Assembly (NCBI GenBank): GCA_946554445.1
Contig: CAMNSD010000036.1
Coordinates: 1 to 42,601, forward strand
Direction: 5' to 3'
Source of the DNA: an uncultured Lachnospiraceae bacterium
Lineage (GTDB): Bacteria; Bacillota; Clostridia; Lachnospirales; Lachnospiraceae
Length of the DNA: 42,601 bases
The first letter of the stretch is position 1. Each line of letters begins with the position of its first letter. Shown piece after piece: positions 24,367-33,480 of the stretch. Position numbers and translations under genes: made by a program. The notes under the pieces were generated by a model that did no database searches, had not been told where the DNA came from, and saw only the letters and a program-made list of their open reading frames with translations.

Positions 24367-25743
24367 TTATCCTTCTTTTGGGGAACCACTAATGGCTTCT
24401 GCCTTTTCCAATTCTTTATGAAGATGTATAGCCATAAATATTGTAATGATAGCCGAAAGTACATCCGCAATTGGCTGGGCATAAAGTATTCCATTCATTC
24501 CCCAAACTATCGGCAAAAACAAAATCACTGGAACAAAACATATCCCTTGTCTACATGCTCCAAGAACGAAACCGGCGGTTCCTTTTCCAAGCGCAAGAAA
24601 TAAAGAAGAATACACTGTATAAAATCCAAATAAGAAAAACGATAGACCATTTGCCATAAGAGATTTTTGCCCGGCAGACAGCATCTTGGCATTTCCATTT
24701 GCAAACTGTGAAATTATCTGTTCTGGAAATATAATCATCAGCAAGCCTACAACTACACAAAAACAGGTTGACCATAGGATTGATGTTTTGATTGCTTCAC
24801 GCAGACGGGCAAAATTCTTTGCTCCATAGCTAAAACCAGCAACCGGCTGGAAACCTTTTAAAAAACCAAACACGACAAGCGTTCCCATAGATGTAATCCT
24901 TGTTACCGCCCCCATCCCAGCAATAACAGCATCTCCATATCCATTTGCGGCTCTATTGATTAACGCAATCGAAAGACTTGTAAGAAGTTGGAATGTCAGT
25001 GTTGGTACACCAATTTTCAAAATTTCTATTAAAATCTGCTTTGAAGGATTGAAATTCCTAATGCTAAATGAAAAGGCGCTCTTTTTACGAAACACATAAG
25101 CCGCATATACCAATGTGGAAACCAATTGAGAAATAGCAGTAGCGATTGCAGCACCTACCACTCCCATATCAAGCACATAAATGAAAACTGGATCTAAACC
25201 AATATTCAGTACGGCTCCTAATAATAACGCACACATTGTTGTTTTGGCTGCACCCTCACTTGATACAATGTTATTCATTGTCACATTGAATACATTAAAA
25301 ATACAGGAAATCACATAAATTCTCGCATATGCCACCGCATAAGGCATAATAGTATCTGTTGCTCCAAGAAGAAAAAGAATCGGCTTCAAAAAAATAGCAG
25401 CAAAAATGATAATTACTGCACCTATTATCACGCTACTATACAATGCCGTACTTGCCACTTTGTTAGCAGTATCTCTATCCCCACGCCCTAACAATCTTGA
25501 AAGATAAGATGCCGCACCATTACCAAACATCAATCCTAATCCAACAACTACCTGCCCCAACGGAAAAACAATAGAAATTGCTCCCATTGGACTTTCTCCC
25601 AAACCTCCTACAAAATAAGCATCCACAAGATTATAAAGGGCATTTATTAACATACCTATCATAATCGGGACACCAAGAGCCATAAGAGCTTTAGGTATAG
25701 GTGCATTTCCAAGTAGCTCCATTTTGTTGTTACGTTCATTCAT
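24367..25743 (-). CDS. MATE family multidrug efflux transporter
   Basis: 458 residues, the normal MATE length, with about twelve hydrophobic segments. The first domain shows PIPKALMALGVPIMIGMLIN, NLVDAYFVGGLGESPMGAIS and MFGNGAASYLSRLLGRGD; the second repeats the pattern with VPTLTFQLLTSLSIALINRA and KGFQPVAGFSYGAKNFARLR. MATE proteins expel drugs or toxic metabolites using sodium or proton gradients in the cytoplasmic membrane. AAAGGAG precedes the ATG. It is divergent from a PadR regulator with which it shares a symmetric promoter region, so it is probably repressed by PadR and induced by its substrate. Confidence 0.93.
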   Translation of the reverse strand: MNERNNKMELLGNAPIPKALMALGVPIMIGMLINALYNLVDAYFVGGLGESPMGAISIVFPLGQVVVGLGLMFGNGAASYLSRLLGRGDRDTANKVASTALYSSVIIGAVIIIFAAIFLKPILFLLGATDTIMPYAVAYARIYVISCIFNVFNVTMNNIVSSEGAAKTTMCALLLGAVLNIGLDPVFIYVLDMGVVGAAIATAISQLVSTLVYAAYVFRKKSAFSFSIRNFNPSKQILIEILKIGVPTLTFQLLTSLSIALINRAANGYGDAVIAGMGAVTRITSMGTLVVFGFLKGFQPVAGFSYGAKNFARLREAIKTSILWSTCFCVVVGLLMIIFPEQIISQFANGNAKMLSAGQKSLMANGLSFFLFGFYTVYSSLFLALGKGTAGFVLGACRQGICFVPVILFLPIVWGMNGILYAQPIADVLSAIITIFMAIHLHKELEKAEAISGSPKEG

Positions 25744-25813
25744 TGTAAATACTCCTTTCTTAATTAAAATAAATTATAGTAGTATAAATTATATCACTAT
25801 ACCACAAGAAACA

Positions 25814-25898
25814 ATACTACTATAATTTATACCATTTGTCAACAAAATCTATTGAAGAACTCGCCATTCTTGACAAATGGTATAAAATTTAATACTAT
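25814..25898. promoter_or_regulatory. Symmetric divergent promoter/operator between MATE and PadR genes
   Basis: Two consensus promoters face outward. For the MATE gene (minus), TTGACA is at 25842-25837 and TAGTAT at 25819-25814; for PadR (plus), TTGACA is at 25870-25875 and TACTAT at 25893-25898. Both have 17-bp spacing. The -35 boxes sit in a perfect 17-bp inverted repeat (25826-25842 and 25870-25886, TTGACAAATGGTATAAA). ATAGTA/TACTAT-type palindromes near the -10 boxes are likely PadR sites, by analogy with LmrR/PadR operators. Confidence 0.75.
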
Positions 25899-25943
25899 AA
25901 ATTACAGCAACAACATCATCTTAGAAAGAAGGATAACAAAAAT

Positions 25944-26468
25944 ATGGCAACAATTGATTTAATCGTGCTGGGAATGTTAAAAAAAGAGCCTATGAGTGCC
26001 TATGACATCCAAAAACTGGTAGAATATAGAAATATATCAAAATGGGTAAAAATCAGTACACCTTCAATTTACAAAAAGGCAATACAGTTAGAGGAAAAAG
26101 GCTTTATTAAAGCAGATATCGTCAAAGAGGGGAAAATGCCTGAAAAAGCAGTCTATTCCCTAACAGAAACGGGAGAAAAAGAATTTGAGCGGCTTATGTC
26201 AGAAATTTCTACTAAACCTATTCATATTTTTTTGGATTTCAATGCTGTAATTGTAAACTTAGATAGTCTACCACCAGACGGTCAAAAATCATGTATTGAA
26301 AATATTGAACAAAATATAAATACATTAAAATCATATTTAAACGAAAATCTCCGTATAAAAGAAAATGTACCAGAAATTCCCGAAACAGGTATTGCAGTTT
26401 TACAACAACAAATTGTCCTTGTGGAAGCAATTGAAAAATGGATTGCTTCTATTAAAATAAATTTCTGA
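25944..26468 (+). CDS. PadR-family transcriptional regulator
   Basis: 174 residues. The N-terminal winged helix is typical of PadR (LIVLGMLKKEPMSAYDIQKL, STPSIYKKAIQLEEKGFI, YSLTETGEKEFERLM). The C-terminal ~75 residues form a helical dimer arm (IENIEQNINTLKSYLNENLR). PadR proteins are usually repressors released by phenolics or drugs. AAGGAT lies upstream of the ATG. Its partner is the divergent MATE exporter; the shared symmetric promoter suggests control of the exporter and of itself. Confidence 0.9.
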   Translation: MATIDLIVLGMLKKEPMSAYDIQKLVEYRNISKWVKISTPSIYKKAIQLEEKGFIKADIVKEGKMPEKAVYSLTETGEKEFERLMSEISTKPIHIFLDFNAVIVNLDSLPPDGQKSCIENIEQNINTLKSYLNENLRIKENVPEIPETGIAVLQQQIVLVEAIEKWIASIKINF

Positions 26469-26586
26469 AAAACTTAGTGATATTAAGATTTCTTGCTGAT
26501 CAAGAGGCAAAAGTTTCAGATATCAATCCTCTTGCACTCCTTTTATATTATCTAAAGGAAATTAGCAAATCACATCGTGGAAATGT

Positions 26587-26905
26587 GATAACTTTCTGTC
26601 CACTTAATGTATTTATTACCCCCGCTTTGACCGCGGCTGTTTTTTCTGTGCTGTCATACTGCCGGTCTACCACTAGGACAGGGGCTTTTGTCAGCCCCCT
26701 TATGATCTTCAATGAAGATAGATACTCCTGTCCGTCTGAAAATATAATAACCAGCAGATACTCCGTATTCCCTGACAGTTCACTAGATGTTTAACAATTT
26801 GATTTTTAACATCAACGGTTGCCACTATTTCATTATAATAACTTTTTGATTTTCTGTTATTGTCATTTCCCGACTTACAGGTTTTTTCTCTGAAATACAG
26901 GTATG
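26587..26905. repeat. Second copy of the partial response-regulator duplication
   Basis: Matches 23798-24001 and then 24141-24254 with only scattered differences, including the TACAG regulatory element. The join falls at 26789-26790, after CTAGATG. It cannot encode a regulator, because the start codon, ribosome site and C-terminal DNA-binding part are absent. The adjacent 26469-26586 has no recognisable gene, and 26906-26952 is unique DNA. Confidence 0.85.
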
Positions 26906-26952
26906 AACTACTTTCACTAACAAGCCTATATCTTTCTGGGACAATCCTGCCC

Positions 26953-27486
26953 TTATGCAATCTGCTTCTCCAGAATAACCTTTACCGTTCCATCCTCTAT
27001 CTGGAAGAAAAGCGGCATCCCTGGCTGCGAATCTTCATATGTTCCAATATACTTCTGAAACTCCGCTGCATCCATTGTGGTGTACTCCTCCGGGTAATCG
27101 GAACCAGTAAAATCACCATTCCAGTCAATAAAGGTATATATGGTCTGCCCATCCAGCTTCCATGTAACAGTTTCCTCATCCGGATTGTATATATAATAGC
27201 CGTCCGGCATGTCCTCTTCCGAAAGTTTCAGCTCCTTTATCCGCTCCGTGTTATCATCCGTAATGAACTCGGCTATGTCTACTGTTATGGTACTATCTGT
27301 CATGTCTTTCAGGAACACAGCAATATACTCCCCTCCGTTTTCATCCATATAAGACGGATTTGCTGCCTGGGCATTTTTAGAATCTCTTTTCTTAAGCACA
27401 GCCACCGACAGGACTGCCACCACCGCAACCAGGACGATCCCTGTCACCACATAGATACCCATTCTTCTTTTTTCATTTCTGCTCAT
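26953..27486 (-). CDS. Membrane-anchored small protein, unknown
   Basis: About 177 residues from ATG 27486, which has a strong GGAGGAGG upstream. A basic N-terminus and one hydrophobic segment (residues about 9-30) anchor it; the remaining ~145 residues should be extracytoplasmic. They are rich in acidic and aromatic residues (MPDGYYIYNPDEETVTWKL, YTFIDWNGDFTG, AEFQKYIGTYEDSQPGMPLF). No family is recognised. It is the last gene of the cluster running from the two-component system through the ABC and C39 genes; the 87-bp gap before it shows no clear terminator. Confidence 0.6.
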   Translation of the reverse strand: MSRNEKRRMGIYVVTGIVLVAVVAVLSVAVLKKRDSKNAQAANPSYMDENGGEYIAVFLKDMTDSTITVDIAEFITDDNTERIKELKLSEEDMPDGYYIYNPDEETVTWKLDGQTIYTFIDWNGDFTGSDYPEEYTTMDAAEFQKYIGTYEDSQPGMPLFFQIEDGTVKVILEKQIA

Positions 27487-27573
27487 AACTGTCCTCCTCC
27501 ACTTTGAAAAGATCACACACTTATCTGTTACATCACGGCATGGAATACCATCCGTATATAAATCCCTTAATCC

Positions 27574-28020
27574 CTACAGTCCCCGATTTAACAGGGCAAA
27601 GCCAATCCCTTCCCCATCTCCTTCATAAAGTTGCTCTATCTTTACCTGCTCCAGTCTAAGAAATGCCAGCGCAAGGCCAAGCCGTGATTTCTGTATCTGC
27701 AGTTTATCGCTTTCTTCTCTGCACACTTCCAGCAGTTCACCATATGAAACATCTAACCCAAGGACCAAAATCCCTGTTTGATACGTTGATACCACTACCT
27801 GCTCACTATCATTATAATAATTTCCAATCAGTTCACATATTGCAGTGTATAGCGCATGGTATATGTATTTCTTCAGAACCACTTCCTTAACAAAGGCATT
27901 ATCCCTCGGTAACGGCTTGATCCGGCGCTGGCTATCCCAATGTTTCCCTTCTATATCTTCATACAAGTTCAGGCATACTGTAGCCAGGTTCACTGTTCCT
28001 TCCATTGATTCATTTCCCAT
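27574..28020 (-). CDS. Hypothetical cytoplasmic protein in the C39/ABC cluster
   Basis: About 148 residues. The chosen ATG at 28020 has AAGGAG nine bases upstream, overlapping the end of the peptidase gene. No signal peptide or membrane segment is seen. Features include a Tyr-rich helix (LKKYIYHALYTAICELIGNY) and VSTYQTGILVLGLDVSYGEL. The family is not recognised. It starts 14 bp after the C39 peptidase stop, so the two are almost certainly co-transcribed; it may be an accessory or immunity-type protein, but that is speculation. Confidence 0.6.
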   Translation of the reverse strand: MGNESMEGTVNLATVCLNLYEDIEGKHWDSQRRIKPLPRDNAFVKEVVLKKYIYHALYTAICELIGNYYNDSEQVVVSTYQTGILVLGLDVSYGELLEVCREESDKLQIQKSRLGLALAFLRLEQVKIEQLYEGDGEGIGFALLNRGL

Positions 28021-28034
28021 CCCAAAGTTCTCCT

Positions 28035-29015
28035 TTACTTCCCATAAGTCCATATTTTCTTAATCTGATCCTTTATTTCTTCAAAAGTCCACACTTTCCT
28101 GCTCCTTGCCACGCAGTTCGGATCATTTACCTGAAACCCGCGGTCATCATAGCCATAGATGACAATGAAATGACCGGACACCGTAAAATCACCCTGGCCC
28201 ATGGCGCATATCAGGATGTTGCCTTTATCCAGCGCCGCTTTTATGGCACGTTCTGTCATTCTGGGTTCTGCGGCTTCGATACCATACATTTCAGGAAAAT
28301 CCTCCATCAGTCCCCATGCGGTGCCTGTTCCATTTACATAGTAGCCGTTCTCCATGGAATAGGCAGCTATCCTGTCAGGCGTGAGCGTCTCATCCCTTGT
28401 CAGGTAATACAAAATCATCGACAGGCAGGTGGGGCCGCATCCTGCAAGCCCGATACAGCTGTCCCCGCCATAAGGCTCATATCCCCATCGTGGGTCCCAT
28501 TGAAGCAGCAGCGGACATTCCTGCTCCTTTTCCAGTTCTGTCAGACCTCCTGCCGTGTATTCGCTACCATTCGGATAGCCCGCCACAAAATCCGCCATCT
28601 CCGGATTATTTGCCAGGGCTGTCAGCATAGCCTCCGGATATTGTGAACTGTTCCTGCAGATCGCCGCAATGCCCGTATTCTCTTTTCCCAATTCCTCCAG
28701 TCTTTGGATCGTTTCTTCCAAGGTACGCTGTACCGGCTTTTCCACGTTCATTATAGCAATGCTGCTGACATAATCCGTCTCCTCTTGCGGGCCAGCTTTT
28801 ACTGAGGTTTCGATTCTGCCATATTGCAGCACTTCAATCCGCTTCAGAGCAGTCCGCATTTCTTCCAGTTCTGCCTTTATGTCTCTGATATGGAACACAA
28901 GTACAGCAATAGCGGCTATCGTTGCAAGGAGAAGCAGCCGGTTTCCTGTCTGTCCCTTTTTCCTATATCCCACCCGCCTTTCTTTCATCCTGATATTTCT
29001 ATCATTACTCCTCAT
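28035..29015 (-). CDS. Membrane-anchored C39-like cysteine peptidase
   Basis: 326 residues. A basic N-terminus and one membrane segment (residues about 24-44) are followed by a coiled region and an extracytoplasmic C39-type papain fold from about residue 165. GLAGCGPTCLSMILYYLTRD carries the expected catalytic Cys, GHFIVIYGYDDRGFQVND the His and a downstream Asp/Asn. QWDPRWGYEPYGG is the usual lead-in of the Peptidase_C39_2 group. Unlike bacteriocin exporters, it is not fused to an ABC transporter. GGGAG lies 7 bases before the ATG. Its position behind two ABC-2 permeases suggests it processes or degrades a peptide at the cell surface. Confidence 0.8.
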   Translation of the reverse strand: MRSNDRNIRMKERRVGYRKKGQTGNRLLLLATIAAIAVLVFHIRDIKAELEEMRTALKRIEVLQYGRIETSVKAGPQEETDYVSSIAIMNVEKPVQRTLEETIQRLEELGKENTGIAAICRNSSQYPEAMLTALANNPEMADFVAGYPNGSEYTAGGLTELEKEQECPLLLQWDPRWGYEPYGGDSCIGLAGCGPTCLSMILYYLTRDETLTPDRIAAYSMENGYYVNGTGTAWGLMEDFPEMYGIEAAEPRMTERAIKAALDKGNILICAMGQGDFTVSGHFIVIYGYDDRGFQVNDPNCVARSRKVWTFEEIKDQIKKIWTYGK

Positions 29016-29035
29016 CCTGCTTCTCCCTTAAGTAA

Positions 29036-30199
29036 TTAAATCATGTTTTTTACCCCTACTCTTTTTCTTCGCAACCACCATACAGCTATCCCAACCATAA
29101 AAGCTGATAAAGCCACTGCAACTGCCGGGCACCATACCATGGCATGAAATGTCTTTCCGGCAAACCTGTATATTTCATTATGGATATAAAAGTCTTTGCT
29201 GCCAGAAAGCCTAAGCGGCATAAAATTAGCAAATACATGATTGACTTCAAAACTTATCATCTTTTCCATGATAAGGAGCAATATCCAATAAAAGCTGACT
29301 ACTACAATTCCTGCCATAATCCTCTCCATCAGAACTGAAATCAGGATTGTCATGGAAATCACAAAAATAAGCGCTATATAGCCACGGCTACAGTTCCAGA
29401 CAAACTGCTTTGCATATGTGATATGGAATACAGAAAAAAAGGTATCTTCATTACTCTGTATATACTCACCACCTCCAGAAAATCCAAACGGAATCATTTT
29501 CGCAAAAAAATATAAAATGACTGCCACAAAATATAATACGCTCCCCACTCCGAAAGCCGTGGTAATCCTCGCCAGATCGAGCTTCCTTTTCCCATTTTTT
29601 GTGGACTGGCAAAGTTCCTTCATCTTAGTCTGTGCATCGTCGGCAAAGAGCGGCATTATGATGATGGATATCATAATCAGGCTAAGAGGTATAAAGCTGC
29701 CCATGTCACGGTTCAGAATCTTCCATCCTTCCGCAAAGCCTACCCTTAATCCGGTAAGTTCCTCTGCTCTCTCCATAAACATCTCTTTTTCGGTTTCCGA
29801 ATAATTAAAATTACTGTTTTCATCCAGCCTCCGTTTTATCGTCCTTAGGCGGTTTTCAAAAAATGAATTGATTTCCCCATCTGATAAGTCCCTTGCCTCC
29901 CTGTCCGAATAATTCAGGGATACCAGTTTTTCTATATTCGTTTCATCCACATAAACCGCCTTCTGAGTATTTTTGAGCATCACGATTGCTTCCTCAATAC
30001 TTCTGTTACCCGCATTTTCTTTCCCATGCTTCAAATTTTCCCATCCACTAGCCACAAACCCATCCCTGTCCCACAATTCATAGCTCTTTACCGCCTGGTA
30101 GCTGCTGCTCACCGACAATATAAGGACAATAGCAAAAAAGACAATAAGCAATTCTGTTTTCAGTATTCTCTTGCTTTCTACCTTTACAATAGATCTCAC
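29036..30199 (-). CDS. ABC-2-type permease subunit (second)
   Basis: About 387 residues from GTG 30199, chosen because AGGTGG lies eight bases before it; two GTG codons at 30211-30206 are alternatives. One N-terminal membrane segment (LLIVFFAIVLILSVSSSYQA) and a ~150-residue external loop precede five C-terminal segments (SFIPLSLIMISIIIMPLFAD, then SVLYFVAVILYFFAKMI). This 1+5 layout is typical of ABC-2 permeases of the antimicrobial-peptide type. It follows the first permease directly. The ATPase that would power both is split by a transposon. Confidence 0.75.
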   Translation of the reverse strand: MRSIVKVESKRILKTELLIVFFAIVLILSVSSSYQAVKSYELWDRDGFVASGWENLKHGKENAGNRSIEEAIVMLKNTQKAVYVDETNIEKLVSLNYSDREARDLSDGEINSFFENRLRTIKRRLDENSNFNYSETEKEMFMERAEELTGLRVGFAEGWKILNRDMGSFIPLSLIMISIIIMPLFADDAQTKMKELCQSTKNGKRKLDLARITTAFGVGSVLYFVAVILYFFAKMIPFGFSGGGEYIQSNEDTFFSVFHITYAKQFVWNCSRGYIALIFVISMTILISVLMERIMAGIVVVSFYWILLLIMEKMISFEVNHVFANFMPLRLSGSKDFYIHNEIYRFAGKTFHAMVWCPAVAVALSAFMVGIAVWWLRRKRVGVKNMI

Positions 30200-30211
30200 A
30201 GTCTTCACCAC

Positions 30212-31438
30212 CTAATTCAAATAATATTTCTTATCCCTTCTCCCCAGCCAAAAAGCGAACATTCCTATATAGATCACTGTCAGAATCAGAACAACGGCCA
30301 TATATGGCACCAGTATTTTCCCACAGAAGAAAAAATCTTCTACTACTGCGTCACTGCTGAACTGAAGCGGATAAAACAATTTAATCTGGCTGTAAGTGTT
30401 GGACAGCCTTGTCAGGACTGCAACTGCCAGTACCGAAGCTACGGAAGTTATCTTCAGGTTCTTGGACAGGCAGGACAATAGCATCGTAAAGTTTGCAAAT
30501 ACCAAAGTGCCAAATAAACCGCCAGCAATCTTAAAGAGCATGCCTGTACCAATATTTATATTAAAAATACAGTTGAACCAATAAGTCTGTGCTGATGCCC
30601 CAAAACCTCCAAAAGTAGCAACCGCACCATGCTCTATGAGCAGCACCCCGATAAAAATCATATAGACAGAAGCTGTAAACAGATTTCCTGCTATCCATCT
30701 TGCCTGGAAGTCTTTTTTTCTTCCCTTTGCCGCTGATAATGTCAACTCATTGATACCGCTCAGACTGTCTTTTGCATATGTGCAGGCAAGGGCAAAAGCA
30801 ACCACAATAAAGAATACCGGATACTCCAGGTCATACCAGTTCATAAAATTAGAGATCCCCTGACAGTATGCGATGCGGACGGGGGTATCGATCCCGGCGA
30901 TTTTCTGATCCAGCACTTCAATCTGGGAATCTGTAAATTTCACCAGGCCCGCATACTGGTTCTCATACATGAGTTGTTCTTTTACTGCTTCCCGGTACTT
31001 CTGGTAAAATGCCTCCTCCGAATCCAGAAAGTCATAATCCAGCCCCATCTTGTTATTTCCATTCGACATATAATAGGAATAGTAGGCATAATTTATGAAA
31101 TAATTTGGATACATATATTTTGTCATTCCTCCAGTGCCTAAAAATCCCCTGTGTTCATCCAGATACTGCTTATCTGCGCTGGCCTCATACTGTTTTTTCA
31201 GATCCAGCAGATATTCACCATCCACTATGCCCTCGATTTCCTTTGATGCCTCCTTTAAAGCCCGGTAAGATGCAAGACCGCTTACAACCTCTCCATTTTT
31301 ATCAATAGCCCTCCACTGCGAATTCATGTTCAGATAGATAAAGGTATGAAGGGTAGAGAGGATGCACATTGCCATGACAGCAACAATGGATACCCGGTTC
31401 CAGAGTTTCCTGTATTCAAACTTAACCAACGTCCTCAT
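30212..31438 (-). CDS. ABC-2-type permease subunit (first)
   Basis: 408 residues, ATG preceded by GGAGG. It has the same plan as its neighbour: one N-terminal segment (VSIVAVMAMCILSTLHTFIY), a long external loop of ~150 residues, then membrane segments near FFIVVAFALACTYAKDS, IAGNLFTASVYMIFIGVLL and ILVPYMAVVLILTVIYIGMF. The sequence is only distantly related to the second permease, so they probably pair as a heterodimer. The substrate is unknown; cluster partners (histidine kinase, C39 peptidase, lipoprotein) suggest a peptide or envelope-stress ligand. Confidence 0.75.
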   Translation of the reverse strand: MRTLVKFEYRKLWNRVSIVAVMAMCILSTLHTFIYLNMNSQWRAIDKNGEVVSGLASYRALKEASKEIEGIVDGEYLLDLKKQYEASADKQYLDEHRGFLGTGGMTKYMYPNYFINYAYYSYYMSNGNNKMGLDYDFLDSEEAFYQKYREAVKEQLMYENQYAGLVKFTDSQIEVLDQKIAGIDTPVRIAYCQGISNFMNWYDLEYPVFFIVVAFALACTYAKDSLSGINELTLSAAKGRKKDFQARWIAGNLFTASVYMIFIGVLLIEHGAVATFGGFGASAQTYWFNCIFNINIGTGMLFKIAGGLFGTLVFANFTMLLSCLSKNLKITSVASVLAVAVLTRLSNTYSQIKLFYPLQFSSDAVVEDFFFCGKILVPYMAVVLILTVIYIGMFAFWLGRRDKKYYLN

Positions 31439-31458
31439 AGATTTAACCTCCGGTTCCC

Positions 31459-32133
31459 CTATTCCTTATAGCTGCTTCCATCATGGATCACGCTCCATGC
31501 GCCGCCCTTACCGTCACGGACAAGGATCAGGTACTGCCACACACCATCCCCATTACAGTATTCGCAGACAAAAATATTACTGCTGTCATACCCTGCTGCA
31601 ACACCTTTATCCTCGTCATCATAAATCGCCAGTATTCTCGGATCGATACACATATAAGTCACCATCTTTGTACTTGGTTTGAGTCCGAGTGTATCTGTCA
31701 CATAAATCCGTGCGGCAGCATAGGCTTCCGTAGTTTCCCGTGTATCAAACCTGCTTGTGTAAAATGATCCGGACATATCAAAGGAATAATTGTCCTCATC
31801 CGGTGAACCTCCTTCCACCAGGCCGTTAGCCTCCTGGATCATATCCTCCCGCTCCTGACGGTAATTTTTCAGTTCCTCATCCAGCTGCGCATCTGTCTGT
31901 TCATCCACACTACCCTCATCATTCTCCGGGATCGGTGTCTGTACCTGAGATTCCCCCTGTTTCTGTGTATCAGATACATCAGCATCCTCTTTACTTTCCC
32001 TTTCATCTTCTATGGCAGATGATTCTATCTGTATCGGCGCATCCGGTTCATTCCCACTTTCCTTTGCACATCCTGCCAGACCTGTGACCATTACAAATAC
32101 CACCATTGCCGTAAACAATTTCTTATTCTTCAT
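31459..32133 (-). CDS. Lipoprotein of the ABC/C39 cluster
   Basis: About 224 residues. The signal peptide ends in lipobox LAGC (Cys 22). An acidic, low-complexity linker (residues about 24-100, rich in E, D, S, Q) leads to a C-terminal domain of ~95 residues (YTSRFDTRETTEAYAAARIY, CIDPRILAIYDDEDKG, WQYLILVRDGKGGAWSVIHD). The family is not recognised. It begins about 20 bp after the ATPase stop and ends 20 bp before the first permease. It could be the extracellular ligand-binding part of the transporter. Confidence 0.7.
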   Translation of the reverse strand: MKNKKLFTAMVVFVMVTGLAGCAKESGNEPDAPIQIESSAIEDERESKEDADVSDTQKQGESQVQTPIPENDEGSVDEQTDAQLDEELKNYRQEREDMIQEANGLVEGGSPDEDNYSFDMSGSFYTSRFDTRETTEAYAAARIYVTDTLGLKPSTKMVTYMCIDPRILAIYDDEDKGVAAGYDSSNIFVCEYCNGDGVWQYLILVRDGKGGAWSVIHDGSSYKE

Positions 32134-32702
32134 TTCCTGTTCCTCTCTTTCTATCAAGAATTTTCTTCCATGATTCCGCCTGCAAAAACATAGTAATCTT
32201 CCAGTGTCGGCTCTGCCCGGCTGCCTTCTGCGTCCGGATATTCCTCCCCAACGAAACGCACCTGCACTTCCCTTCCCATCTGCTTTAAATGGATGACAGA
32301 GCGTTCTTTCCTGAGTTTCTGGTATACCTCCTGGCTGACTACTGTTTCCCAGACTTGTCCCTCAACTTTCCGAACCAGTTCATCCACGTTCCCGGTCTCC
32401 AGAACCTTCCCTTTCTTTACTACCACAAGCTCCGTGGCGATTGCTTCAATATCCGACACAATATGGGTAGACAGCAGCACGATCTTATCCTTGCCCATAT
32501 CACTGATAATATTGGAAAAACGAATGCGCTCTTTTGTACTGCGGCGAAATAAAGTACCCATCTACCGCAGCTTTACCGCAGATTAAATTCGCAAAGTGAA
32601 AAGAACAGTTACGAAAGTGTGCCGTTTCTTACTGCACGCTTTTTTCGTTACAGAATACAGACAGATGTGCCGATATACTGTCTGGATGACAGACAAAAGA
32701 AA

Positions 32703-32737
32703 GGAGGAAGCCCACCCGCTAAAGTCGGTCTTCCTCC
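32703..32737 (+). promoter_or_regulatory. Hairpin burying a Shine-Dalgarno, with short leader ORF
   Basis: GGAGGAAG (32703-32710) pairs perfectly with CTTCCTCC (32730-32737). The buried GGAGG would serve the ATG at 32742, which opens a 26-codon leader (MKPAMPSCLGRTAGLYPQDH...) ending at 32821, overlapping the start of the zinc-ribbon gene. Such masking could limit transposon gene translation from outside transcripts. This is inferred from sequence alone. Confidence 0.5.
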
Positions 32738-32799
32738 CTGCATGAAGCCAGCCATGCCCTCCTGCCTTGGCAGGACCGCCGGGCTGTACCCTCAAGACC

Positions 32800-33420
32800 A
32801 TGATACGGTTAAACGCCCTTGATTGCAAGTTGAAAAATTCAATTCTATCTATCAGAAACCTTTTCCGGCAGTCCCTTAAACACCACCCCCTGTTTCTTCT
32901 GGTCTGCCCTTACTGCGGTGCAAAAGGGACCTGCCGCAGAAGGGGCAGCTATGAGCGCAGCCTTGTTACCTTCTCTAATGGAACTGCGGAAGTGATCCGC
33001 TTAAAGATCCCCCGCGTTCAGTGCCCCTGCGGAAGATCCCACGCACTCCTGCCGGATCTTATCGTGCCATACCTTTCTTACTCCCTCCCCATGATCCTTA
33101 TGATCCTTTCCGATTACTTCCACAGACGGCTGACCATCCGCCGCATCTGCGAAAAATATCTGGTAAATGTCCCTCTCATCTACCGCCTGAAAAAACTGTT
33201 CCTGCTCCATAAGAAGCAGTGGCTCGGCACCCTGCCTGACAGGGAACTTTGTGCCCCTGATTTCATAGTGGAATTACAGACAGAGTCTTACTCCCGCTTC
33301 CGGTATGCCTTCTTACGCCTGACCACATACAGCTTCCTCCAGTCACACAAAAACCCGGCGGATTGTGGAAGACCCCGTTTAAGCCCTGCAAACATTTACC
33401 CTGTCTGCCACAACCTGTGA
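32800..33420 (+). CDS. DUF6431-like zinc-ribbon transposon protein
   Basis: About 206 residues from ATG 32800; an upstream in-frame TTG at 32767 is possible, and no good ribosome site is seen for either. A zinc ribbon (LVCPYCGAKGTCRRRG, then VQCPCGRSHALLP) is followed by a helical region (IVPYLSYSLPMILMILSDYF, RRICEKYLVNVPLIYRLKKL). It resembles the DUF6431 proteins that, as I recall, accompany DDE and AAA genes in Firmicutes transposons. It may bind transposon ends or choose targets. The C-terminal ~25 residues look less protein-like. Confidence 0.7.
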   Translation: MIRLNALDCKLKNSILSIRNLFRQSLKHHPLFLLVCPYCGAKGTCRRRGSYERSLVTFSNGTAEVIRLKIPRVQCPCGRSHALLPDLIVPYLSYSLPMILMILSDYFHRRLTIRRICEKYLVNVPLIYRLKKLFLLHKKQWLGTLPDRELCAPDFIVELQTESYSRFRYAFLRLTTYSFLQSHKNPADCGRPRLSPANIYPVCHNL

Positions 33421-33480
33421 ATCGACTCTTTTTACCGCCTCCTTTATCATAAAGAGGACTACAAAAAAGGAGGTCTTCCC

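Noticed and set aside
26477..26794. 105-codon plus-strand frame after the PadR gene
   Set aside because: Most of it is the antisense of the duplicated response-regulator fragment, and it lacks a ribosome site.
28035..29015. C39 protein as a bacteriocin-processing ABC exporter
   Set aside because: It has one N-terminal anchor and no ABC membrane or ATPase domain; the double-glycine leader peptides expected of such systems were not found nearby.
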